From the NCBI GenBank assembly GCA_946887085.1, contig CAMPKG010000010.1, forward strand, positions 1 to 22,628: DNA of 22,628 nt. The letters are read 5' to 3'. A program made the position numbers and the translations under genes. The notes below the pieces were generated by a model. It did not search any database and was not told the origin of the DNA. It saw only the letters and a list, made by a program, of their open reading frames with translations. This stretch comes from an uncultured Sphingobacteriales bacterium. Lineage in GTDB: Bacteria > Bacteroidota > Bacteroidia > Chitinophagales > Chitinophagaceae. Shown here in pieces: positions 15,936 through 22,628 of the stretch. Position 1 is the stretch's first letter, and each line of letters begins with the position of its first letter.

Positions 15936-17357
15936 TTATTTCACTTCTTTATCCAGCCACTCCTTCATCGTCTTCAACACCAGGGGTGAGATCGTTTCTT
16001 CCAGCTGCGCATACTCTGCGATCGTGCAGGTTTTGCATGTTTGAAACAGGTGATTGAGTCCGGGAAATACTTTCACTTCAAACGATTTTGTCTTCCCCTT
16101 AGCCAGGGCCTTGCGGATACCCTCAACATTAGATGAAGCTACGACCTGCAGATCTTTATCGCCATTCAGCGCAAGAATTTTTGCGTATGTCTTTTGCAGA
16201 TTGGATTTTGGATCATATGCCGCAAAGTACTTGTACCATGGTTTCGCAAATGCATCGGCAAAAGTCTGGACAAATTTTCGTTCAGATGCTTCATCGCTGA
16301 TGCCGGTGGTTGCCAACACAACATCGGCAGGTGTTTTCTTTTTCCAGTCGGCCACTACTTTCGCAATAGCCTTATACAATGCAACTGTGTCTTTCGACTT
16401 TACGCCTGCTTTTACAATATTCCTGTATAGTTTACGGTAAGCTTCAACCTTATCCTTACTCAAGCCTGCTTTCTCGTACAGTGCAGCATTCTGATCTTCC
16501 AGCAACTGCATGTTGCTGACACCGGGCGCTGCCATTAATATCAGGAAAGAAATATCAGAACGCTTTGCAGCGATCATTTCAGCAATCATACCCCCTTCAC
16601 TGTGACCGACCAGGCCGATCTTGCTGTTGTCTACCTCTGTTCTTTTTTTCAGGTAATTGATACCGTGCTCGGCGTCTTGCGCAAAATCCGCGGTGGTTGC
16701 CGTGGCAAGTTTACCGGTGGTTTGTCCCATGCCACGATCATCTGCACGCAGCACTATATAGCCGTTCTTAGTGAGATGGTCCGCTATCACGGCAAACAAC
16801 TTATGGCCGAATAACTCGGAGTCACGGTTTTGCTGGCCGCTGCCGGAGATGAGCATCATTGCAGGGAACGGGCCTTTACCCTTCGGCAGTGTTATCGTAG
16901 CGCCATACCTGATCGATGAATCGGTATTGTAATAGGTAATGTCTTCTATACCGTAATCGAACGGAGGTTGCGGTGTTTGAGGGCGGTTAAGTGTTGATGG
17001 CTTTTCTGTTTTCTTCAGCGTTAAAGGAAAGCTCATACCCTTTTGCACGAACTTACCCTGTATCTCTTCATTGGTTGTCGTCTTGCCGCGATAACTTGCG
17101 CCTACAGAATTCATATCCACTATCAGGCTATCGTCATAAGCTACCACACGGGAGAGCTTCATGCCTTTCATTCCCTGGTCGGGGCTGTCCATAGTGCCGT
17201 CATAGCCGCCATCTGACTGGTTGATATGAAACACCAATCTAAGCTCAACACCCACATTCAGCTTGCCTTCCCAACTGCCTGTGAACTTATCCTGCGCAGC
17301 AGTTTGCAGGCAGAACAACGAAAACAGCAAGGGTAAAGCAATACCAGAAAATTTCAT
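15936..17357 (-). CDS. Secreted alpha/beta hydrolase (S9/S33-like)
   Basis: A 473-aa exported hydrolase. The signal peptide is MKFSGIALPLLFSLFCLQTAAQ, and the start at 17357 is preferred to the in-frame ATG at 17399 because it puts the signal peptide at the N-terminus. Residues 25-118 form a beta-rich N-terminal domain (GSWEGKLNVGVELRLVFHI, YDGTMDSPDQGMKG). The hydrolase domain has the oxyanion region LISGSGQQNRDSE, LRADDRGMG, nucleophile Ser253 in GHSEGG, an acid in NGDKDLQV (Asp402) and His436 in FPGLNHLF, giving a complete catalytic triad. Similar Bacteroidota proteins are annotated as peptidases or esterases; the substrate is unknown. It lies 38 nt downstream of dnaJ on the same strand without a terminator and may be read with it. 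Confidence 0.9.
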   Translation of the reverse strand: MKFSGIALPLLFSLFCLQTAAQDKFTGSWEGKLNVGVELRLVFHINQSDGGYDGTMDSPDQGMKGMKLSRVVAYDDSLIVDMNSVGASYRGKTTTNEEIQGKFVQKGMSFPLTLKKTEKPSTLNRPQTPQPPFDYGIEDITYYNTDSSIRYGATITLPKGKGPFPAMMLISGSGQQNRDSELFGHKLFAVIADHLTKNGYIVLRADDRGMGQTTGKLATATTADFAQDAEHGINYLKKRTEVDNSKIGLVGHSEGGMIAEMIAAKRSDISFLILMAAPGVSNMQLLEDQNAALYEKAGLSKDKVEAYRKLYRNIVKAGVKSKDTVALYKAIAKVVADWKKKTPADVVLATTGISDEASERKFVQTFADAFAKPWYKYFAAYDPKSNLQKTYAKILALNGDKDLQVVASSNVEGIRKALAKGKTKSFEVKVFPGLNHLFQTCKTCTIAEYAQLEETISPLVLKTMKEWLDKEVK

Positions 17358-17395
17358 GAGAACAATGTTATTCAAAAAAAATGAGGGTTGAAATA

Positions 17396-18568
17396 TCAAC
17401 CCCCCAGTGCATCTTTTATTTTGTCGAAAAAGCTCCTGTCCTCTTTCATGCTTTTGGCCTCAGGACCCGGCTGAAAATTATTCGAGTTGCGCATTTTCTC
17501 CAGCATATTCCTTTCATCATCGGTCAGATTTTGTGGCGACCATACGTTTACTTCCACCAGCTCATCACCTTTCTCATACGACTGGAATGCAGGGAAGCCC
17601 TTGCCCTTCAACCTGAATATCTTACCGCTTTGTGTACCGGCAGGTATTTTGATCTTAGCCTTTCCATCAATTGTAGGTACTTCCACGCTGGTGCCCAATA
17701 CCGCTTCCGGGAAAGAAATGTGGAGGTGATGGATCACGTCCATATCTGCACGCCTCAGGTGCGGATGTTTTTCTTCTTCTATAACTATCAGCAAATCGCC
17801 GGGAGGTCCGCCGCGTTCGCCGGCGTTGCCACCGCCGCCCATGCTCAGCTGCATGCCTTCCTGTACGCCTGCCGGTATATCCAGGCTTAGTGTTTCTTCG
17901 CCAAATACCCTGCCTTCACCTTTACAGTTGCCGCATTTCGCTGTTATCTGTGTGCCTTCGCCGTTACAGGTAGGGCAGGTTGTTACTGTTTGCATTTGCC
18001 CGAGGAAGGTATTGGTTACCCTCCGCACTTGCCCGCTGCCGCCGCAGCTGCCGCAGGTTTGTATCGAGCTTTTATCTTTTGCACCGCTACCGCTGCAGGT
18101 GTTGCAGGGTATGTATTTTTTTACTTTGATCTTTTTGTTGGCACCGTTAGCAATATCTGCATAGCTCATTTTCAGCTTTACGCGCAGGTTGGCGCCGCGT
18201 GTCCCCCTGCGGCCACCTCCGCCTCGCTGTCCGCCGCCGCCAAAGAAGCTGCCGAACATATCATCGCCAAAGATGTCGCCGAAGTTCTGGAAGATATCTT
18301 CCATGCGCATACCGCCGCCGCCAAAGCCTCCTGCACCGGCACCACTCATGCCCGCGTGTCCAAAACGATCGTACTGAGCACGCTTATCAGGGTTGCTGAG
18401 TACATCGTAAGCCTCGGCGGCCTCTTTAAAATGCTCTTCCGCATCTTTGTCACCGGGGTTGCGGTCAGGGTGGTATTTCAGCGCTATCTTACGGTAGGCT
18501 TTCTTTATCTCGTCAGCGCTTGCCGTTTTAGTAACGCCCAGTATTTCGTAATAATCTCTTTTTGCCAT
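17396..18568 (-). CDS. dnaJ: Molecular chaperone DnaJ
   Basis: DnaJ (Hsp40) delivers unfolded proteins to DnaK and stimulates its ATPase. The 390-aa protein has the J domain with HPD at 33-35, a Gly/Phe-rich linker (about 71-128) with long glycine runs, and a four-repeat zinc domain: [24 protein letters not shown] and CGNCKGEG, with Cys at 155/158, 172/175, 198/201 and 212/215. The substrate-binding C-terminal domains follow ([20 protein letters not shown] and [12 protein letters not shown] are visible). It is a type I DnaJ of normal length. It lies 9 nt downstream of grpE and is surely in the same operon; dnaK is not in the window. Confidence 0.98.
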   Translation of the reverse strand: MAKRDYYEILGVTKTASADEIKKAYRKIALKYHPDRNPGDKDAEEHFKEAAEAYDVLSNPDKRAQYDRFGHAGMSGAGAGGFGGGGMRMEDIFQNFGDIFGDDMFGSFFGGGGQRGGGGRRGTRGANLRVKLKMSYADIANGANKKIKVKKYIPCNTCSGSGAKDKSSIQTCGSCGGSGQVRRVTNTFLGQMQTVTTCPTCNGEGTQITAKCGNCKGEGRVFGEETLSLDIPAGVQEGMQLSMGGGGNAGERGGPPGDLLIVIEEEKHPHLRRADMDVIHHLHISFPEAVLGTSVEVPTIDGKAKIKIPAGTQSGKIFRLKGKGFPAFQSYEKGDELVEVNVWSPQNLTDDERNMLEKMRNSNNFQPGPEAKSMKEDRSFFDKIKDALGG

Positions 18569-18577
18569 TTAAATTCT

Positions 18578-19186
18578 TTATTTCCCAACCACCACTTTCG
18601 CGTGCCGGATCAGTTTTTCATTCAGGTAATATCCCTTCTCCACTTCGTCTATCACTTTGCCTTTCATATCCTCTGAGGCCGCAGGTATCTCTGTGATGGC
18701 TTCGTGCACATCCGGGTCAAAATCCTGGTTCCTGCTGTCCATCGCCTTCAGCCCCTTTTGCTGGAGCGCATTCCTCATTTTATTGAACACAAGCAGAACA
18801 CCTTCTTTTATCGCCTTTACGTCTTCCGTCGACTCCATCTGCTTCTCCGCACGTTCACTGTCATCCAGCACTACCAGCAGCGATTGTACGATATCCCTGC
18901 CTGCTGTTGCTATCAATTCTATTCGTTCCTTGGCGTTGCGCTTCCTGAAGTTGTCAAACTCTGCCACCAGGCGCATGTATTTGTCCTTTGCCTCATCCAG
19001 TTCTTTCTGCAGCCGCTCTAAATCGTCCTCATTTGTTATTTCATCATCCAGGTGCTGCATCCCGCTCACGCTGTCGTCCACATTCAGCTCATTGGCCAGG
19101 GCTTCTTCCATCGCATCCCCATTTTGTGACATATTGTCGGCAGTTCCGTTCGTAAGATTTTCTTTTTCAGAGGCTTTATCGTTCAT
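18578..19186 (-). CDS. grpE: Nucleotide exchange factor GrpE
   Basis: GrpE releases ADP from DnaK and so resets the chaperone cycle. The 202-aa protein has an acidic, disordered N-terminus (1-60), a long coiled-coil (LQKELDEAKDKYMRLVAEFD, NFRKRNAKERIELI) and the C-terminal beta domain (DFDPDVHEAITEIP, VEKGYYLNEKLIRHAKVVVGK), all standard. The start at 19186 (MNDKASEK) is preferred over 19210 because the -7 element at 19215-19222 would leave almost no room for the longer form and because its added residues are basic and unlike the family. It is the first gene of the grpE-dnaJ operon. Two adjacent imperfect palindromes lie upstream of its -7 element, where a -33 box would be expected. Confidence 0.95.
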   Translation of the reverse strand: MNDKASEKENLTNGTADNMSQNGDAMEEALANELNVDDSVSGMQHLDDEITNEDDLERLQKELDEAKDKYMRLVAEFDNFRKRNAKERIELIATAGRDIVQSLLVVLDDSERAEKQMESTEDVKAIKEGVLLVFNKMRNALQQKGLKAMDSRNQDFDPDVHEAITEIPAASEDMKGKVIDEVEKGYYLNEKLIRHAKVVVGK

Positions 19187-19214
19187 GGTCTTCCGTTTTT
19201 TAAAAATCATCCAG

Positions 19215-19222
19215 CAAAAATA
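19215..19222 (-). promoter_or_regulatory. -7 promoter element of grpE-dnaJ
   Basis: TATTTTTG on the minus strand, 28 nt upstream of the chosen start. The DNA 19-21 nt upstream has no TTG; that place is occupied by the palindrome at 19236-19249. Confidence 0.5.
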
Positions 19223-19229
19223 CTGTCAA

Positions 19230-19421
19230 TTACTTTGCCACAGTGGGCAGATGGGACAAAATGTCGCATAAAACCAGCAACATATAACAGATTATCAAAA
19301 TCCCATCCAAGGGGTTACCTATAAAAGCTTCCGGGTCGAATTTGTTATAGATTGTTGTTTGAAAACGATAGTTTTTCGCTTTTTTCAACAATTCCCGGGA
19401 CGCTTCCTTCACCCCGCGCAT
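19230..19421 (-). CDS. Possible small protein upstream of grpE
   Basis: A 63-codon frame starts at an ATG 10 nt after a TAAATTTG element (19432-19439, minus strand) and ends 8 nt before the grpE -7 element. The product has a basic, helical N-terminus (MRGVKEASRELLKKAKNYRF) and a hydrophobic segment GILIICYMLLVLCDIL that could span the membrane. I recognise no family. The spacing of promoter element to ATG is like that of other genes here, which is the main argument for it. Against it, the frame may be chance and its 3' end overlaps the two palindromes. It could equally be an untranslated leader or small RNA. Confidence 0.25.
   Translation of the reverse strand: MRGVKEASRELLKKAKNYRFQTTIYNKFDPEAFIGNPLDGILIICYMLLVLCDILSHLPTVAK
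19236..19269. promoter_or_regulatory. Tandem imperfect palindromes, candidate operator of grpE-dnaJ
   Basis: Two neighbouring palindromes lie upstream of the grpE -7 element: TGCCACAGTGGGCA (19236-19249; five of seven arm positions pair) and ATGGGACAAAATGTCGCAT (19251-19269; seven of eight arm positions pair around AAA). The first replaces the -33 box. They do not match the CIRCE consensus. Confidence 0.4.
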
Positions 19422-19510
19422 TAATCAATAGCAAATTTACAAATAAAATCCCATAAAAAGCTGTAGATATTCCGGAGCATCTATCAGTGTAATGTTTGTT
19501 ACCGTTCAAT

Positions 19511-19541
19511 AAAAAAGCCGGGCAGGTGCCCCGGCTTTTTT
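19511..19541 (-). terminator. Strong terminator between the T9SS gene and grpE region
   Basis: A 12-bp perfect stem AAAAAAGCCGGG / CCCGGCTTTTTT around a 7-nt loop, with T runs usable in both directions. It lies about 86 nt past the stop of the minus-strand T9SS cargo gene, and no plus-strand gene reads into it. Confidence 0.85.
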
Positions 19542-19578
19542 GCATAGTCTTATGTTTTCTGCTTACTGTGACTAAACA

Positions 19579-19601
19579 CAACCCGCGATACCCGCGGGTT
19601 G
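19579..19601. terminator. GC-rich hairpin just after the T9SS gene
   Basis: A 9-bp perfect stem CAACCCGCG / CGCGGGTTG with loop ATACC begins 25 nt past the stop of the minus-strand gene. There is no T run on the minus side, so it may be a 3'-end stabiliser placed before the true terminator at 19511-19541. Confidence 0.5.
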
Positions 19602-19626
19602 CTTTTGAGAGGATCATTGGGGCTGG

Positions 19627-21285
19627 TTACTTATTCAGCAATATCAGCTTTTCGGTAGCTATCGCTTTGCCATCTACTATCAGGACACAACTTAAATTAC
19701 CGGAAGCAGAAGAAACAGGTATAACCAGGCTGGTAGTGCCTTCGCTGCCCGATACGGGGCTGCTGATCACGGTTCTTCCTGCATTGTCAATTATGCGTAC
19801 CATGGCTGTTGTATATGTCTGCGCAATGCGGAAGGTTGCATTTACTTGTCCCGTAGTCGGGTTTGGTGAAATGCTCAGGCTATTGGCATCCGAGCCTTGA
19901 AGCAATGCCCTAAGTTCGGATATCTCCCTTTTGAGCTCATTTACTTGCTGCTGCATTTCCATCATTTCAGGGCTGCCGATACTCTTCTTTACAGCGTCCT
20001 CCATGCGGTACACATAACCATCATCATCCGTTACCAGGATGTACCCTGTACCCCATGGCAGGTCTTCAAAACGCAGTCCCGACGGTGCACCGGCAGGCGG
20101 TGGCGCTGCATAAGTATGCAGGATGGTGGTAGGTGAAGCGGTAGCAATACCCATGTTACCATCGCCCGTTCCTTCTATCCTCGCACGCTCCGTGCCATTT
20201 GTTTTCACGATAAGGTCTGCGGCGGTATTTGTACCAAGGTAGTTGGAGGGAGTAATAGTGTTATTTCCTGTTATGCGCCAGTAACATTTGTCATCACACT
20301 CGCTGCCGCCGGGGTCACATTCAGTATTCAGGAAATCAACAGTAACTACCTGTCCCGCCACAATGTTCACAGTTGTGCTGCCACCAGGTGGCAGTACCGG
20401 AGTCCAGCCGGGTTGAGGCGTTTCGGATAATGTATAGGTACCGGCAGGTATGCCCGGGAAGTTGAAATATCCGAGTCCATCACTGGTTGCTGTATAACCT
20501 CCGGGGTTTAACGTAAACGTCCATCCCGCACCTATAGGATCGTTTGCGTCTATCTGTCCGTTGCAGTTTGCATCCAGGTATTTACGTCCGTTAACGCCAC
20601 CTGCCGCGTGACAGCAATCATAACCCATCAATGTGTTCGCGCCGTTAGAACTGGTTATGTTACCCGACAGCGCTACACCCATAGCCTGGGCGCCTGTGTT
20701 GCGGAGATGTATCTCCAAATAGTGCGAGCCTGCAGACAAAGGAAAGGTAGAGGAAACATTCACGACATTGTGCCAGCTGGGACAAGTGCTGAGCAGCGTT
20801 GTACCGTCCAGCCACAGTTCGGCATAATCGTCTGCATTGAACAACCCCGTAAGCGTATACTGATTTGAAGCGCAGACACAAAAATCGAGACGGAAAATAA
20901 AGGCAGGCTGCGGCGCGGGGTTGTTGACCATGTAACCCTGCGTGTTGAAGGGTGAGATATAGCTGGCCGCTCCAACCAGCGCCGTATGAAGTGCAGGTGT
21001 ACCACTGCCCCACACGCCGGCACCATTGGGAATGATCCATGGTATAGCCGGGATACTGATGGTGGGGTCCGGAGATTGGGTAACTACCCACGAAGGATCG
21101 AAATTTTGCGGGGTGGTACCGGGAGGTAAGGGGACACCGGTAGTGGGGTTTATGCCGGTACCGATGTTAACTGCGTTTGTCTGGCATCCGCAGGGTTCTT
21201 CCTGCGCTATGGCGTTAAGCGCATAACCAGGGTTGAGTGATAAGAGCAGCAGCAAGCTAAGCCGCAGGAGGTTTCTAACATTCAT
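19627..21285 (-). CDS. Large modular secreted protein with T9SS sorting domain
   Basis: A 552-aa exported protein. A signal peptide (about 1-28) precedes a beta-rich domain (about 60-215) with YTLTGLFNADDYAELWLDGT and SAGSHYLEIHLRNTG, similar to PA14/carbohydrate-binding-like modules. Next is an SdrD-B/Cna-B-like domain (about 232-322: NGRKYLDANCNGQIDANDP, FPGIPAGTYTLSETPQPGW), then a tail-fibre-like stretch (337-392: TGNNTITPSNYLGTNTAADL, NGTERARIEGTG, NMGIATASPTTILH), a short coiled coil (MMEMQQQVNELKREISELRA, 441-460) and a type A sorting domain (470-552, SISPNPTTGQVNATF onward). It probably forms an extended, perhaps trimeric, surface structure. No catalytic motif is seen. It stands alone, with two hairpins downstream. 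Confidence 0.9.
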   Translation of the reverse strand: MNVRNLLRLSLLLLLSLNPGYALNAIAQEEPCGCQTNAVNIGTGINPTTGVPLPPGTTPQNFDPSWVVTQSPDPTISIPAIPWIIPNGAGVWGSGTPALHTALVGAASYISPFNTQGYMVNNPAPQPAFIFRLDFCVCASNQYTLTGLFNADDYAELWLDGTTLLSTCPSWHNVVNVSSTFPLSAGSHYLEIHLRNTGAQAMGVALSGNITSSNGANTLMGYDCCHAAGGVNGRKYLDANCNGQIDANDPIGAGWTFTLNPGGYTATSDGLGYFNFPGIPAGTYTLSETPQPGWTPVLPPGGSTTVNIVAGQVVTVDFLNTECDPGGSECDDKCYWRITGNNTITPSNYLGTNTAADLIVKTNGTERARIEGTGDGNMGIATASPTTILHTYAAPPPAGAPSGLRFEDLPWGTGYILVTDDDGYVYRMEDAVKKSIGSPEMMEMQQQVNELKREISELRALLQGSDANSLSISPNPTTGQVNATFRIAQTYTTAMVRIIDNAGRTVISSPVSGSEGTTSLVIPVSSASGNLSCVLIVDGKAIATEKLILLNK

Positions 21286-21439
21286 GACATGGTAGTTTTA
21301 AGGTGAATAATACCGGCAAATAAGTACAAAGCCCAACCGTAAAATCCCTGCAATTAGCAACTGAGCATGTTTTTGTGTAAGTGCGCAGATAGCTTATTAA
21401 CTGTTTTAGCCTGAAAAAGCATTGCAGCGAATGCCTTAT

Positions 21440-21453
21440 ATTGTTTTAACAAT
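21440..21453 (+). promoter_or_regulatory. Perfect palindrome abutting the start of the propeller sensor gene
   Basis: ATTGTT-TT-AACAAT ends on the base before the ATG at 21454. It could be an operator or a small hairpin covering the translation start. Confidence 0.35.
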
Positions 21454-22628
21454 ATGCGGCTTACCATTAAAACCTTTCGCTACCTGATGCCTGCAGTGTG
21501 CACCCTGCTGAGTGTTTGCGCACACGCGCAGGAATTGCTGCTACGCCATTTTACCGCGAAAGATGGCCTGGCTGCTAATACGGTTTACAATTCATACCAG
21601 GACAGCAAGGGGTTTGTATGGTTTTGCACCAGCCAGGGTATCAGCCGGTTTGATGGCCATACGTTCAAAAATTTTACAACGCGTGAAGGCTTACCCGATA
21701 ATGAAGTTTTCGGGCTGAGAGAAGATCCTTACGGCCGGATTTGGGTAACATCGTACAACGGGAAAGCCTGCTTCATTCAAAATGGCAAAGTCTTCAACGC
21801 CGGCAACAACATCTTCTGTCGCTTTATGGAACAAGACCCCCTTTTGCAAAAGATACGGATGAATGCAGGTAATATATCGCCTGATACCATGCTAAAAGAT
21901 ATTCCCGGTCTTGTCAGCAAACTAAAGGCATACTCTTATGTCAACTCCTCAGAGGTAATACATCTTGGACGCAACGACCGCGAGGATATATTTTTTTCGC
22001 ACAACTCCACTTTTACCGTGAAGAACGGGAAAATAACAATGCTGCCCGTACGCGGTGTGGTGGCCGAGTACACGAATGGTTCTGTTTACATCAGTTCATG
22101 GTCGCCGGACCACAACACCTGGATCAGAAAGATCGCCCTCGGAGCTGACACGGCCGGTCCCGTTATTTGTCCCGACATTCCGGCTGCAGTGATCTATTAT
22201 TTTTCGGTAGTCAACGATTCTGTGCTTTGGCTGGCCACCGATAAAGGGGTATTGACATATTTGCCTGCCGCCAACAGAATAGAACATGAAAGGGTACTCT
22301 TAAAAAATACGCCTGTCAGTTCAATAAAAAAGGACGTTGAAAATAATTATTGGTTTACGAGTTTAAATGATGGCGTTTATTTTCTTCCTGCGTCGAAGCC
22401 GGTAGTTTATAATAAACACAATACCTCAGCCGCAACTATTGCTGTCCTTCCGTCAGGGGCGCTTGTAGCCGCCTATGACAGCGGCCAAGTGCATGTGTTC
22501 GATGAACACCGGACGCACAAATACGTATTGCCCAACCTCACGATGAAGGATAGGATACTGAAGATCTTACCTCTGTCGAACACAAGAATGCTCCTTGGAG
22601 CTGATATGGGCACATACTCCATTAATAC
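21454..22628 (+). CDS. Beta-propeller sensor protein, N-terminal part (likely sensor kinase)
   Basis: An open frame runs from the ATG at 21454 to the window edge (391 codons, no stop). It begins with a signal peptide (MRLTIKTFRYLMPAVCTLLS, then VCAHAQ). The mature part opens with RHFTAKDGLAANTVYNSYQD, SKGFVWFCTSQGISRFDG, FTTREGLPDNEVFGLREDPY and GRIWVTSYNGK, the hallmark of 'two-component regulator propeller' repeats. Further degenerate blades follow (DSVLWLATDKGVLTYLP, NNYWFTSLNDGVYFLP, RMLLGADMGTYSIN). In Bacteroidota these periplasmic propellers precede a membrane helix and either a LytS-type kinase or a hybrid kinase; that part lies outside the window, so the output is inferred. The gene is divergent from the T9SS cargo gene, with 168 bp between them. 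Confidence 0.9.
   Translation, partial: MRLTIKTFRYLMPAVCTLLSVCAHAQELLLRHFTAKDGLAANTVYNSYQDSKGFVWFCTSQGISRFDGHTFKNFTTREGLPDNEVFGLREDPYGRIWVTSYNGKACFIQNGKVFNAGNNIFCRFMEQDPLLQKIRMNAGNISPDTMLKDIPGLVSKLKAYSYVNSSEVIHLGRNDREDIFFSHNSTFTVKNGKITMLPVRGVVAEYTNGSVYISSWSPDHNTWIRKIALGADTAGPVICPDIPAAVIYYFSVVNDSVLWLATDKGVLTYLPAANRIEHERVLLKNTPVSSIKKDVENNYWFTSLNDGVYFLPASKPVVYNKHNTSAATIAVLPSGALVAAYDSGQVHVFDEHRTHKYVLPNLTMKDRILKILPLSNTRMLLGADMGTYSIN

Noticed and set aside
17990..18676. 228-aa plus-strand frame opposite dnaJ
   Set aside because: Shadow of the GC-biased Gly-rich and zinc-domain region of dnaJ, whose motifs are complete.
19211..19300. CIRCE element upstream of grpE
   Set aside because: Neither palindrome fits the TTAGCACTC-N9-GAGTGCTAA consensus.
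19345..19617. 90-aa minus-strand frame
   Set aside because: It runs through two strong hairpins, including the terminator at 19511-19541, and has no family-like composition.

Overview
The window looks like a chromosomal segment of a Bacteroidota bacterium, most likely from the Chitinophagaceae/Sphingobacteriia side. Three things support this. Two secreted proteins end in type IX secretion (Por/T9SS type A) sorting domains. There is an N-terminal fragment of a 'two-component regulator propeller' sensor. Many genes are preceded by the Bacteroidota -7 promoter element TAnnTTTG, sometimes with TTG 19-21 nt upstream, rather than by Shine-Dalgarno/sigma70 signals. No insertion sequence, prophage, CRISPR array or rRNA was seen.

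Layout. 1-395 (-): N-terminus of a secreted protein of unknown function, cut by the window edge. 617-1649: two small lipoproteins in convergent orientation, one EGF-like and one Thr/Ser/Gln/Asn-rich with a 15-residue tandem repeat, sharing a bidirectional terminator. 1716-3847 (-): an OmpR-type response regulator and its histidine kinase, overlapping by one base. 4090-4163 (-): tRNA-Asp(GTC), divergent from accA. 4268-7561 (+): accA-dapA, then ahcY with its own promoter and terminator. 7562-8162: a 600-bp gap without a gene, holding two copies of a 45-bp GC-rich palindromic repeat, a long inverted repeat and a heptamer repeat. 8163-9954 (+): a DJ-1/PfpI protein and a LamG-type T9SS cargo protein, each followed by a strong hairpin with the same core. 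10043-13009 (+): an FkbM methyltransferase, a 134-aa HTH-like protein, a BtrH-like protein with an intact Cys-His-Asp set, and a GtrA-like membrane protein. 13069-15934 (+): prfB without the usual programmed frameshift, followed after 4 nt by an ABC exporter with a TTG start. 15936-19186 (-): a secreted alpha/beta hydrolase, dnaJ and grpE. 19627-21285 (-): a large modular T9SS cargo protein. 21454-end (+): the beta-propeller sensor, cut by the window edge.

How the genes work together. Most of the window is housekeeping: fatty-acid initiation (accA), lysine/cell wall (dapA), the methyl cycle (ahcY), translation termination (prfB), charging of Asp codons, and the GrpE/DnaJ co-chaperones of DnaK. 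The accessory layer is envelope biology: lipoproteins, T9SS cargo, a two-component system and a propeller sensor. The least understood parts are the BtrH-like/134-aa pair between an FkbM methyltransferase and a GtrA protein, two adjacent imperfect palindromes where the grpE -33 box should be, and the repeat-filled gap after ahcY.
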